Below, piece after piece: positions 14,421 through 29,500 of a DNA stretch of 64,000 bases. Position numbers and translations under genes: made by a program. The notes beneath the pieces are model-generated. The model was given only the letters and a program-made list of their open reading frames with translations. It did not search any database and was not told the origin of the DNA. How positions within the stretch are numbered: position 1 is the first letter of the stretch; every line of letters begins with the position of its first letter. This stretch comes from Loxodes magnus (Eukaryota; Ciliophora; Karyorelictea; Loxodida; Loxodidae), in assembly GCA_946699065.1 (NCBI GenBank), contig CAMPDV010002461.1, forward strand, positions 1 to 64,000, given 5' to 3'.

Positions 14421-17400
14421 TAATTTTATTACTTTCAATAATGATCTTAGACTCTTTTACTTCTTTTTCTACTTCACTTTTCTTTGAAATCTCATCTTTC
14501 TCATTTTATTACTTTCAATTATGATCTTAGACTCTTTTACTTCTTTTTCTACTTCACTTTTCCTTGAAATCTCATTTCTTTCTCATTTTATTACTTTCAA
14601 TTATGATCTTAGACTCTTTTACTTCTTTTTCTACTTCACTTTTCTTTGAAATCTCATCTTTCTCATTTTATTACTTTCAATTATGATCTTAGACTCTTTT
14701 ACTTGCTTTTTCTACTTCACTTTTCTTTGAAATCTCATCTTTCTCATTTTATTACTTTCAATTATGATCTTAGACTCTTTTACTTCTTTTTCTACTTCAC
14801 TTTTCTTTGAAATCTCATCTTTCTCATTTTATTACTTTCAATTATGATCTTAGACTCTTTTACTTGCTTTTCTACTTCACTTTTCTTTGAAATCTCATCT
14901 CTCTAATTTTATTACTTTTAATCATGATCTTAGACTCTTTTACTTCTTTTTCTACTTCACTTTTCTTTGAAATCTCATCTTTCTAATTTTATTACTTTCA
15001 ATTATGATCTTAGACTCTTTTACTTCTTTTTCTACTTCACTTTCTTTGAAATCTCATCTCTCTAGATTTATTACTTTCAATTATGATCTTAGACTCTTTT
15101 ACTTCTTTTTCTACTTCACTTTCTTTGAAATCTCATCTCTCTAATTTTATTACTTTCAATAATGATCTTTGACTTTTTTACTTCTTTTTCTACTTCACTT
15201 TTCTTTGAAATCTCATCTTTCTCATTTTATTACTTTCAATTATGATCTTAGACTCTTTTACTTCTTTTTCTACTTCACTTTTCTTTGAAATCTCATCTTT
15301 CTCATTTTATTACTTTCAATCAAGATCTTAGACTCTTTTACTTCTTTTTCTACTTCACTTTTCCTTGAAATCTCATTTCTTTCTCATTTTATTACTTTCA
15401 ATTATGATCTTAGACTCTTTTACTTCTTTTTCTACTTCACTTTTCTTTGAAATCTCATCTTTCTCATTTTATTACTTTCAATTATGATCTTAGACTCTTT
15501 TACTTCTTTTTCTACTTCACTTTTCTTTGAAATCTCATCTCAATAATTTTATTACTTTCAATTATGATCTTTGACTTTTTTACTTGCTTTTCTACTTCAC
15601 TTTTCTTTGAAATCTCATCTTTTTCATTTTATTACTTTCAATTATGATCTTTGACTCTTTTACTTCTTTTTCTACTTCACTTTTCTTTGAAATCTCATCT
15701 TTCTCATTTTATTACTTTCAATTATGATCTTAGACTCTTTTACTTCTTTTTCTACTTCACTTTTCTTTGAAATCTCATCTCTCTAGATTTATTACTTTCA
15801 ATTATGATCTTTGACTCTTTTACTTCTTTTTCTACTTCACTTTTCTTTGAAATCTCATCTCTCTAATTTTATTACTTTTAATCATGATCTTTGACTCTTT
15901 TACTTCTTTTTCTACTTCACTTTTCTTTGAAATCTCATCTTTCTCATTTTATTACTTTCAATTATGATCTTAGACTCTTTTACTTCTTTTTCTACTTCAC
16001 TTTCTTTGAAATCTCATCTTTTTCATTTTATTACTTTCAATTATGATCTTAGACTCTTTTACTTCTTTTTCTACTTCACTTTCTTTGAAATCTCATCTTT
16101 CTCATTTTATTACTTTCAATTATGATCTTAGACTCTTTTACTTCTTTTTCTACTTCACTTTTCTTTGAAATCTCATCTTTTTCATTTTATTACTTTCAAT
16201 CAAGATCTTAGACTCTTTTACTTCTTTTTCTACTTCACTTTCTTTGAAATCTCATCTCAATAATTTTATTACTTTCAATTATGATCTTTGACTCTTTTAC
16301 TTGCTTTTCTACTTCACTTTCTTTGAAATCTCATCTTTCTCATTTTATTACTTTCAATTATGATCTTAGACTCTTTTACTTCTTTTTCTACTTCACTTTC
16401 TTTGAAATCTCATCTCTCTAGATTTATTACTTTCAATTATGATCTTAGACTCTTTTACTTCTTTTTCTACTTCACTTTCTTTGAAATCTCATCTCTCTAG
16501 ATTTATTACTTTCAATCATGATCTTTGACTCTTTTACTTCTTTTTCTACTTCACTTTCTTTGAAATCTCATCTCTCTAGATTTATTACTTTCAATCATGA
16601 TCTTTGACTCTTTTACTTCTTTTTCTACTTCACTTTCTTTGACATCTCATCTCTCTAGATTTATTACTTTCAATTATGATCTTAGACTCTTTTACTTCTT
16701 TTTCTACTTCACTTTCTTTGAAGGCTCATCTCTCTAGATTTATTACTTTCAATCATGATCTTTGACTCTTTTACTTCTTTTTCTACTTCACTTTCTTTGA
16801 CATCTCATCTCTCTAGATTTATTACTTTCAATTATGATCTTAGACTCTTTTACTTCTTTTTCTACTTCACTTTTCTTTGAAATCTCATCTTTCTCATTTT
16901 ATTACTTTCAATTATGATCTTAGACTCTTTTACTTCTTTTTCTACTTCACTTTTCCTTGAAATCTCATTTCTTTCTCATTTTATTACTTTCAATTATGAT
17001 CTTAGACTCTTTTACTTCTTTTTCTACTTCACTTTCTTTGAAATCTTATCTCTCTAATTTTATTACTTTCAATTATGATCTTAGACTCTTTTACTTCTTT
17101 TTCTACTTCACTTTTCTTTGAAATCTCATCTTTCTCATTTTATTACTTTCAATTATGATCTTAGACTCTTTTACTTCTTTTTCTACTTCACTTTCTTTGA
17201 AATCTCATCTTTTTCATTTTATTACTTTCAATTATGATCTTTGACTCTTTTACTTCTTTTTCTACTTCACTTTCTTTGAAATCTCATCTTTCTTATTTTA
17301 TTACTTTCAATTATGATCTTTGACTCTTTTACTTCTTTTTCTACTTCACTTTCTTTGAAATCTCATCTTTCTCATTTTATTACTTTCAATTATTATCTTA

Positions 17401-20400
17401 GACTCTTTTACTTCTTTTTCTACTTCACTTTTCTTTGAAATCTCATCTTTTTAATTTTATTACTTTCAATTATGATCTTAGACTCTTTTACTTGCTTTTC
17501 TACTTCACTTTTCTTTGAAATCTCATCTCTCTAATTTTATTACTTTCAATTATGATCTTAGACTCTTTTACTTCTTTTTCTACTTCACTTTTCTTTGAAA
17601 TCTCATCTCAATAATTTTATTACTTTCAATTATGATCTTTGACTCTTTTACTTGCTTTTCTACTTCACTTTTCTTTGAAATCTCATCTCTCTAGATTTAT
17701 TACTTTCAATTATGATCTTAGACTCTTTTACTTGCTTTTCTACTTCACTTTTCTTTGAAATCTCATCTCAATAATTTTATTACTTTCAATTATGATCTTT
17801 GACTCTTTTACTTGCTTTTCTACTTCACTTTCTTTGAAATCTCATCTTTCTCATTTTATTACTTTCAATTATGATCTTAGACTCTTTTACTTCTTTTTCT
17901 ACTTCACTTTTCTTTGAAATCTCATCTTTCTCATTTTATTACTTTCAATTATTATCTTTGACTCTTTTACTTCTTTTTCTACTTCACTTTTCTTTGAAAT
18001 CTCATCTCTCTAATTTTATTACTTTCAATTATTATCTTTGACTCTTTTACTTCTTTTTCTACTTCACTTTTCTTTGAAATCTCATCTTTCTCATTTTATT
18101 ACTTTCAATCAAGATCTTAGACTCTTTTACTTCTTTTTCTACTTCACTTTCTTTGAAATCTCATCTCAATAATTTTATTACTTTCAATTATGATCTTTGA
18201 CTCTTTTACTTCTTTTTCTACTTCACTTTCTTTGAAATCTCATCTTTCTCATTTTATTACTTTCAATTATGATCTTAGACTCTTTTACTTCTTTTTCTAC
18301 TTCACTTTCTTTGAAATCTCATCTCTCTAGATTTATTACTTTCAATTATGATCTTAGACTCTTTTACTTCTTTTTCTACTTCACTTTCTTTGAAATCTCA
18401 TCTCTCTAGATTTATTACTTTCAATCATGATCTTAGACTCTTTTACTTCTTTTTCTACTTCACTTTCTTTGAAATCTCATCTCTCTAGATTTATTACTTT
18501 CAATTATGATCTTAGACTCTTTTACTTCTTTTTCTACTTCACTTTCTTTGAAATCTCATCTCTCTAGATTTATTACTTTCAATTATGATCTTTGACTCTT
18601 TTACTTCTTTTTCTACTTCACTTTCTTTGAAATCTCATCTCTCTAATTTTATTACTTTCAATAATGATCTTTGACTTTTTTACTTCTTTTTCTACTTCAC
18701 TTTTCTTTGAAATCTCATCTTTCTCATTTTATTACTTTCAATTATGATCTTAGACTCTTTTACTTCTTTTTCTACTTCACTTTTCCTTGAAATCTCATTT
18801 CTTTCTCATTTTATTACTTTCAATTATGATCTTAGACTCTTTTACTTCTTTTTCTACTTCACTTTTCTTTGAAATCTCATCTTTCTCATTTTATTACTTT
18901 CAATTATGATCTTAGACTCTTTTACTTATTTTTCTACTTCACTTTTCTTTGAAATCTCATCTTTCTCATTTTATTACTTTCAATTATGATCTTAGACTCT
19001 TTTACTTGCTTTTCTACTTCACTTTTCTTTGAAATCTCATCTCTCTAATTTTATTACTTTTAATCATGATCTTAGACTCTTTTACTTCTTTTTCTACTTC
19101 ACTTTTCTTTGAAATCTCATCTTTCTAATTTTATTACTTTCAATTATGATCTTAGACTCTTTTACTTCTTTTTCTACTTCACTTTTCTTTGAAATCTCAT
19201 CTTTTTCATTTTATTACTTTCAATTATGATCTTAGACTCTTTTACTTGCTTTTCTACTTCACTTTCTTTGAAATCTCATCTCTCTCATTTTATTACTTTC
19301 AATTATGATCTTAGACTCTTTTACTTCTTTTTCTACTTCACTTTTCTTTGAAATCTCATCTCAATAATTTTATTACTTTCAATTATGATCTTTGACTCTT
19401 TTACTTGCTTTTCTACTTCACTTTTCTTTGAAATCTCATCTCTCTAGATTTATTACTTTCAATTATGATCTTAGACTCTTTTACTTCTTTTTCTACTTCA
19501 CTTTTCTTTGAAATCTCATCTCAATAATTTTATTACTTTCAATTATGATCTTTGACTCTTTTACTTGCTTTTCTACTTCACTTTCTTTGAAATCTCATCT
19601 TTCTCATTTTATTACTTTCAATTATGATCTTAGACTCTTTTACTTCTTTTTCTACTTCACTTTTCTTTGAAATCTCATCTTTCTCATTTTATTACTTTCA
19701 ATTATGATCTTAGACTCTTTTACTTCTTTTTCTACTTCACTTTTCTTTGAAATCTCATCTCTCTAATTTTATTACTTTCAATTATGATCTTAGACTCTTT
19801 TACTTCTTTTTCTACTTCACTTTTCTTTGAAATCTCATCTTTCTCATTTTATTACTTTCAATTATGATCTTAGACTCTTTTACTTCTTTTTCTACTTCAC
19901 TTTTCTTTGAAATCTCATCTCTCTAATTTTATTACTTTCAATTATGATCTTAGACTCTTTTACTTCTTTTTCTACTTCACTTTTCTTTGAAATCTCATCT
20001 TTCTCATTTTATTACTTTCAATCAAGATCTTAGACTCTTTTACTTCTTTTTCTACTTCACTTTCTTTGAAATCTCATCTCAATAATTTTATTACTTTCAA
20101 TTATGATCTTTGACTCTTTTACTTGCTTTTCTACTTCACTTTCTTTGAAATCTCATCTTTCTCATTTTATTACTTTCAATTATGATCTTAGACTCTTTTA
20201 CTTCTTTTTCTACTTCACTTTCTTTGAAATCTCATCTCAATAATTTTATTACTCTCAATTACGATCTTAGACTCTTTTACTTCTTTTTCTACTTCACTTT
20301 TCTTTGAAATCTCATCTCTCTAATTTTATTACTTTTAATCATGATCTTTGACTCTTTTACTTCTTTTTCTACTTCACTTTTCTTTGAAATCTCATCTTTC

Positions 20401-20520
20401 TCATTTTATTACTTTCAATTATGATCTTAGACTCTTTTACTTCTTTTTCTACTTCACTTTCTTTGAAATCTCATCTTTTTCATTTTATTACTTTTAATCA
20501 TGATCTTAGACTCTTTTACT

Positions 20521-23500
20521 TCTTTTTCTACTTCACTTTTCTTTGAAATCTCATCTTTCTCATTTTATTACTTTCAATTATGATCTTAGACTCTTTTACT
20601 TCTTTTTCTACTTCACTTTTCTTTGAAATCTCATCTCTCTAATTTTATTACTTTCAATTATGATCTTTGACTCTTTTACTTCTTTTTCTACTTCACTTTT
20701 CTTTGAAATCTCATCTCTCTAATTTTATTACTTTCAATTATGATCTTAGACTCTTTTACTTCTTTTTCTACTTCACTTTTCTTTGAAATCTCATCTTTCT
20801 CATTTTATTACTTTCAATTATGATCTTAGACTCTTTTACTTCTTTTTCTACTTCACTTTCTTTGAAATCTCATCTCTCTAATTTTATTACTTTCAATTAT
20901 GATCTTAGACTCTTTTACTTCTTTTTCTACTTCACTTTTCTTTGAAATATCATCTTTCTCATTTTATTACTTTCAATTATGATCTTAGACTCTTTTACTT
21001 CTTTTTCTACTTCACTTTTCTTTGAAATCTCATCTCTCTAATTTTATTACTTTCAATTATGATCTTTGACTCTTTTACTTGCTTTTCTACTTCACTTTCT
21101 TTGAAATCTCATCTCTCTAATTTTATTACTTTCAATTATGATCTTAGACTCTTTTACTTCTTTTTCTACTTCACTTTTCTTTGAAATCTCATCTTTCTCA
21201 TTTTATTACTTTCAATTATGATCTTAGACTCTTTTACTTCTTTTTCTACTTCACTTTTCTTTGAAATCTCATCTTTTTCATTTTATTACTTTCAATTATT
21301 ATCTTTGACTCTTTTACTTCTTTTTCAACTTCACTTTTCTTTAAAATCTCATCTCTCTAGATTTATTACTTTCAATTATGATCTTTGACTCTTTTACTTG
21401 CTTTTCTACTTCACTTTCTTTGAAATCTCATCTCAATAATTTTAGTACTTTCAATTATGATCTTTGACTCTTTTACTTCTTTTTCAACTTCACTTTTCTT
21501 TGAAATCTCATCTTTCTCATTTTATTACTTTCAATTATGATCTTAGACTCTTTTACTTCTTTTTCTACTTCACTTTTCTTTGAAATCTCATCTTTCTCAT
21601 TTTATTACTTTCAATTATGATCTTAGACTCTTTTACTTCTTTTTCTACTTCACTTTTCTTTGAAATCTCATCTCTCTAATTTTATTACTTTCAATTATGA
21701 TCTTAGACTCTTTTACTTCTTTTTCTACTTCACTTTTCTTTGAAATCTCATCTTTCTCATTTTATTACTTTCAATCAAGATCTTAGACTCTTTTACTTCT
21801 TTTTCTACTTCACTTTCTTTGAAATCTCATCTCAATAATTTTATTACTTTCAATTATTATCTTTGACTCTTTTACTTCTTTTTCTACTTCACTTTTCTTT
21901 GAAATCTCATCTCTCTAATTTTATTACTTTCAATTATGATCTTAGACTCTTTTACTTCTTTTTCTACTTCACTTTTCTTTGAAATCTCATCTTTTTCATT
22001 TTATTACTTTCAATTATGATCTTAGACTCTTTTACTTCTTTTTCTACTTCACTTTTCTTTGAAATCTCATCTCTCTAATTTTATTACTTTCAATTATTAT
22101 CTTTGACTCTTTTACTTCTTTTTCTACTTCACTTTCTTTGAAATCTCATCTCAATAATTTTATTACTTTCAATTATGATCTTAGACTCTTTTACTTCTTT
22201 TTCTACTTCACTTTTCTTTGAAATCTCATCTTTCTCATTTTATTACTTTCAATTATGATCTTAGACTCTTTTACTTCTTTTTCTACTTCACTTTCTTTGA
22301 AATCTCATCTCTCTAATTTTATTACTTTCAATTATGATCTTAGACTCTTTTACTTCTTTTTCTACTTCACTTTCTTTGACATCTCATCTCTCTAGATTTA
22401 TTACTTTCAATTATGATCTTAGACTCTTTTACTTCTTTTTCTACTTCACTTTTCTTTGAAATCTCATCTTTTTCATTTTATTACTTTCAATTATGATCTT
22501 AGACTCTTTTACTTCTTTTTCTACTTCACTTTCTTTGAAATCTCATCTTTCTCATTTTATTACTTTCAATTATGATCTTAGACTCTTTTACTTCTTTTTC
22601 TACTTCACTTTTCTTTGAAATCTCATCTTTCTCATTTTATTACTTTCAATTATGATCTTAGACTCTTTTACTTCTTTTTCTACTTCACTTTTCTTTGAAA
22701 TCTCATCTCTCTAATTTTATTACTTTCAATTATGATCTTAGACTCTTTTACTTGCTTTTCTACTTCACTTTCTTTGAAATCTCATCTTTCTCATTTTATT
22801 ACTTTCAATTATGATCTTAGACTCTTTTACTTCTTTTTCTACTTCACTTTCTTTGAAATCTCATCTTTTTCATTTTATTATTTTCAATTATGATCTTAGA
22901 CTCTTTTACTTCTTTTTCTACTTCACTTTCTTTGAAATCTCATCTCTCTAATTTTATTACTTTCAATTATGATCTTTGACTCTTTTACTTCTTTTTCTAC
23001 TTCACTTTCTTTGAAATCTCATCTCTCTAATTTTATTACTTTCAATTATGATCTTAGACTCTTTTACTTCTTTTTCTACTTCACTTTTCTTTGAAATCTC
23101 ATCTTTCTCATTTTATTACTTTCAATTATGATCTTAGACTCTTTTACTTCTTTTTCAACTTCACTTTTCTTTGAAATCTCATCTCTCTAATTTTATTACT
23201 TTCAATTATGATCTTTGACTCTTTTACTTCTTTTTCTACTTCACTTTCTTTGAAATCTCATCTCTCTAATTTTATTACTTTTAATCATGATCTTAGACTC
23301 TTTTACTTGCTTTTCTACTTCACTTTTCTTTGAAATCTCATCTCTATAATTTTATTACTTTCAATTATGATCTTAGACTCTTTTACTTCTTTTCTACTTC
23401 ACTTTCTTTGAAATCTCATCTTTTTCATTTTATTACTTTCAATTATTATCTTTGACTCTTTTACTTCTTTTTCTACTTCACTTTCTTTGAAATCTCATCT

Positions 23501-26500
23501 CAATAATTTTATTACTTTTAATCATGATCTTTGACTCTTTTACTTGCTTTTCTACTTCACTTTTCTTTGAAATCTCATCTCTCTAATTTTATTACTTTCA
23601 ATTATGATCTTAGACTCTTTTACTTCTTTTTCTACTTCACTTTTCTTTGAAATCTCATCTTTCTCATTTTATTACTTTCAATTATGATCTTAGACTCTTT
23701 TACTTCTTTTTCTACTTCACTTTTCTTTGAAATCTCATCTTTCTCATTTTATTACTTTCAATTATGATCTTAGACTCTTTTACTTCTTTTTCTACTTCAC
23801 TTTTCTTTGAAATCTCATCTTTCTCATTTTATTACTTTCAATTATGATCTTAGACTCTTTTACTTCTTTTTCTACTTCACTTTCTTTGAAATCTCATCTC
23901 TCTAATTTTATTACTTTCAATTATGATCTTAGACTCTTTTACTTCTTTTTCTACTTCACTTTCTTTGCAATCTCATCTCTCTAATTTTATTACTTTCAAT
24001 TATGATCTTTGACTCTTTTACTTGCTTTTCTACTTCACTTTCTTTGAAATCTCATCTCTCTAATTTTATTACTTTCAATTATGATCTTAGACTCTTTTAC
24101 TTCTTTTTCAACTTCACTTTTCTTTAAAATCTCATCTCTCTAGATTTATTACTTTCAATTATGATCTTTGACTCTTTTACTTGCTTTTCTACTTCACTTT
24201 CTTTGAAATCTCATCTCAATAATTTTAGTACTTTCAATTATGATCTTTGACTCTTTTACTTCTTTTTCAACTTCACTTTTCTTTGAAATCTCATCTCTCT
24301 AATTTTATTACTTTCAATAATGATCTTTGACTCTTTTACTTCTTTTCTACTTCACTTTCTTTGAAATCTCATCTCTCTAGATTTATTACTTTCAATTATG
24401 ATCTTTGACTCTTTTACTTGCTTTTCTACTTCACTTTTCTTTGAAATCTCATCTCAATAATTTTATTACTTTTAATCATGATCTTTGACTCTTTTACTTG
24501 CTTTTCTACTTCACTTTCTTTGAAATCTCATCTTTCTCATTTTATTACTTTCAATTATGATCTTAGACTCTTTTACTTCTTTTTCTACTTCACTTTTCTT
24601 TGAAATCTCATCTCTCTAATTTTATTACTTTCAATTATGATCTTGGACTCTTTTACTTGCTTTTCTACTTCACTTTTCTTTGAAATCTCATCTTTTTCAT
24701 TTTATTACTTTCAATTATTATCTTTGACTCTTTTACTTCTTTTTCTACTTCACTTTCTTTGAAATCTCATCTCTCTAATTTTATTACTTTATCATGATCT
24801 TTGACTCTTTTACTTCTTTTTCTACTTCACTTTTCTTTGAAATCTCATCTTTCTCATTTTATTACTTTCAATTATGATCTTTGACTCTTTTACTTGCTTT
24901 TCTACTTCACTTTCTTTGAAATCTCATCTCAATAATTTTATTACTTTCAATTATGATCTTTGACTCTTTTACTTGCTTTTCTACTTCACTTTCTTTGAAA
25001 TCTCATCTTTCTCATTTTATTACTTTCAATTATGATCTTTGACTCTTTTACTTGCTTTTCTACTTCACTTTCTTTGAAATCTCATCTCAATAATTTTATT
25101 ACTTTCAATTATGATCTTTGACTCTTTTACTTGCTTTTCTACTTCACTTTCTTTGAAATATCATCTTTTTCATTTTATTACTTTCAATTATGATCTTAGA
25201 CTCTTTTACTTCTTTTTCTACTTCACTTTCTTTGAAATCTCATCTCTCTAATTTTATTACTTTCAATTATGATCTTGGACTCTTTTACTTCACTTTCTTT
25301 GAAATCTCATTTCTTTCTCATTTTATTACTTTCAATTATGATCTTAGACTCTTTTACTTCTTTTTCTACTTCACTTTTCTTTGAAATCTCATCTTTCTCA
25401 TTTTATTACTTTCAATTATGATCTTTGACTCTTTTACTTCTTTTTCTACTTCACTTTTCTTTGAAATCTCATCTCTCTAATTTTATTACTTTTAATCATG
25501 ATCTTAGACTCTTTTACTTCTTTTTCTACTTCACTTTTCTTTGAAATCTCATCTCTCTAATTTTATTACTTTCAATTATGATCTTAGACTCTTTTACTTC
25601 TTTTTCTACTTCACTTTCTTTGAAATCTCATCTCTCTAATTTTATTACTTTCAATTATGATCTTTGACTCTTTTACTTCTTTTTCTACTTCACTTTTCTT
25701 TGAAATCTCATCTCTCTAATTTTATTACTTTCAATTATGATCTTAGACTCTTTTACTTCTTTTTCTACTTCACTTTTCTTTGAAATCTCATCTCTCTAAT
25801 TTTATTACTTTTAATCATGATCTTAGACTCTTTTACTTCTTTTTCTACTTCACTTTTCTTTGAAATCTCATCTCTCTAATTTTATTACTTTCAATTATGA
25901 TCTTAGACTCTTTTACTTCTTTTTCTACTTCACTTTTCTTTGAAATCTCATCTCTCTAATTTTATTACTTTCAATTATGATCTTAGACTCTTTTACTTCT
26001 TTTTCTACTTCACTTTTCTTTGAAATCTCATCTTTCTCATTTTATTACTTTCAATTATGATCTTAGACTCTTTTACTTCTTTTTCTACTTCACTTTTCTT
26101 TGAAATCTCATCTTTCTCATTTTATTACTTTCAATTATGATCTTAGACTCTTTTACTTCTTTTTCAACTTCACTTTTCTTTGAAATCTCATCTCTCTAAT
26201 TTTATTACTTTCAATTATGATCTTAGACTCTTTTACTTCTTTTTCAACTTCACTTTTCTTTAAAATCTCATCTCTCTAGATTTATTACTTTCAATTATGA
26301 TCTTTGACTCTTTTACTTGCTTTTCTACTTCACTTTCTTTGCAATCTCATCTCTCTAATTTTATTACTTTCAATTATGATCTTTGACTTTTTTACTTCTT
26401 TTTCTACTTCACTTTTCTTTGAAATCTCATCTTTCTCATTTTATTACTTTCAATTATGATCTTTGACTCTTTTACTTGCTTTTCTACTTCACTTTCTTTG

Positions 26501-29500
26501 AAATCTCATCTCTCTAATTTTATTACTTTCAATTATGATCTTAGACTCTTTTACTTCTTTTTCAACTTCACTTTTCTTTGAAATCTCATCTCTCTAATTT
26601 TATTACTTTCAATTATTATCTTTGACTCTTTTACTTCTTTTTCAACTTCACTTTTCTTTGAAATCTCATCTCTCTAATTTTATTACTTTCAATTATTATC
26701 TTTGACTCTTTTACTTCTTTTTCAACTTCACTTTTCTTTGAAATCTCATCTTTCTCATTTTATTACTTTCAATTATGATCTTTGACTCTTTTACTTCTTT
26801 TTCTACTTCACTTTTCTTTGAAATCTCATCTTTCTCATTTTATTACTTTCAATTATGATCTTAGACTCTTTTACTTCTTTTTCAACTTCACTTTTCTTTG
26901 AAATCTCATCTTTCTCATTTTATTACTTTCAATTATGATCTTAGACTCTTTTACTTCTTTTTCTACTTCACTTTTCTTTGAAATCTCATCTCTCTAATTT
27001 TATTACTTTCAATTATGATCTTAGACTCTTTTACTTCTTTTTCTACTTCACTTTTCTTTGAAATCTCATCTTTCTCATTTTATTACTTTCAATTATGATC
27101 TTTGACTCTTTTACTTCTTTTTCTACTTCACTTTTCTTTGAAATCTCATCTCTCTCATTTTATTACTTTCAATTATTATCTTTGACTCTTTTACTTCTTT
27201 TTCAACTTCACTTTTCTTTGAAATCTCATCTTTCTCATTTTATTACTTTCAATTATGATCTTTGACTCTTTTACTTCTTTTTCTACTTCACTTTTCTTTG
27301 AAATCTCATCTCTCTAATTTTATTACTTTCAATTATGATCTTAGACTCTTTTACTTCTTTTTCAACTTCACTTTTCTTTGAAATCTCATCTTTCTCATTT
27401 TATTACTTTCAATTATGATCTTTGACTCTTTTACTTCTTTTTCTACTTCACTTTTCTTTGAAATCTCATCTTTCTCATTTTATTACTTTTAATTATTATC
27501 TTAGACTCTTTTACTTCTTTTTCAACTTCACTTTTCTTTAAAATCTCATCTCTCTAATTTTATTACTTTTAATCATGATCTTAGACTCTTTTACTTCTTT
27601 TTCTACTTCACTTTTCTTTGAAATCTCATCTCTCTAATTTTATTACTTTTAATCATGATCTTAGACTCTTTTACTTCTTTTTCTACTTCACTTTTCTTTG
27701 AAATTTCATCTTTCTCATTTTATTACTTTCAATTATGATCTTAGACTCTTTTACTTCTTTTTCTACTTCACTTTTTTTGAAATCTCATCTCTCTAATTTT
27801 ATTACTTTCAATTATGATCTTGGACTCTTTTACTTCTTTTTCTACTTCACTTTTCTTTGAAATCTCATCTTTCTCATTTTATTACTTTCAATTATGATCT
27901 TAGACTCTTTTACTTCTTTTTCTACTTCACTTTCTTTGAAATCTCATCTTTCTCATTTTATTACTTTCAATTATGATCTTAGACTCTTTTACTTGCTTTT
28001 CTACTTCACTTTCTTTGAAATCTCATCTCTCTAATTTTATTACTTTTAATCATGATCTTAGACTCTTTTACTTCTTTTTCTACTTCACTTTCTTTGAAAT
28101 CTCATCTTTCTCATTTTATTACTTTCAATTATGATCTTAGACTCTTTTACTTGCTTTTCTACTTCACTTTCTTTGAAATCTCATCTCTCTAATTTTATTA
28201 CTTTCAATTATGATCTTAGACTCTTTTACTTCTTTTTCTACTTCACTTTTCTTTGAAATCTCATCTCTCTAATTTTATTACTTTCAATTATGATCTTAGA
28301 CTCTTTTACTTCTTTTTCAACTTCACTTTTCTTTGAAATCTCATCTTTCTCATTTTATTACTTTCAATTATGATCTTTGACTCTTTTACTTCTTTTTCTA
28401 CTTCACTTTCTTTGAAATCTCATCTCTCTAATTTTATTACTTTCAATTATGATCTTAGACTCTTTTACTTCTTTTTCTACTTCACTTTTCTTTGAAATCT
28501 CATCTCTCTAATTTTATTACTTTCAATTATTATCTTTGACTCTTTTACTTCTTTTTCAACTTCACTTTTCTTTGAAATCTCATCTTTCTCATTTTATTAC
28601 TTTCAATTATGATCTTAGACTCTTTTACTTCTTTTTCTACTTCACTTTTCTTTGAAATCTCATCTTTCTCATTTTATTACTTTCAATTATGATCTTAGAC
28701 TCTTTTACTTCTTTTTCTACTTCACTTTTCTTTGAAATCTCATCTTTCTCATTTTATTACTTTCAATTATGATCTTAGACTCTTTTACTTCTTTTTCTAC
28801 TTCACTTTCTTTGAAATCTCATCTCTCTAATTTTATTACTTTTAATCATGATCTTAGACTCTTTTACTTCTTTTTCTACTTCACTTTTCTTTGAAATCTC
28901 ATCTCTCTAATTTTATTACTTTCAATTATGATCTTGGACTCTTTTACTTCTTTTTCTACTTCACTTTTCTTTGAAATCTCATCTTTCTCATTTTATTACT
29001 TTCAATTATGATCTTAGACTCTTTTACTTCTTTTTCTACTTCACTTTCTTTGAAATCTCATCTTTCTCATTTTATTACTTTCAATTATGATCTTAGACTC
29101 TTTTACTTGCTTTTCTACTTCACTTTCTTTGAAATCTCATCTCTCTAATTTTATTACTTTTAATCATGATCTTAGACTCTTTTACTTCTTTTTCTACTTC
29201 ACTTTCTTTGAAATCTCATCTTTCTCATTTTATTACTTTCAATTATGATCTTAGACTCTTTTACTTGCTTTTCTACTTCACTTTCTTTGAAATCTCATCT
29301 CTCTAATTTTATTACTTTCAATTATGATCTTAGACTCTTTTACTTCTTTTTCTACTTCACTTTTCTTTGAAATCTCATCTCTCTAATTTTATTACTTTCA
29401 ATTATTATCTTTGACTCTTTTACTTCTTTTTCAACTTCACTTTTCTTTGAAATCTCATCTTTCTCATTTTATTACTTTCAATTATGATCTTTGACTCTTT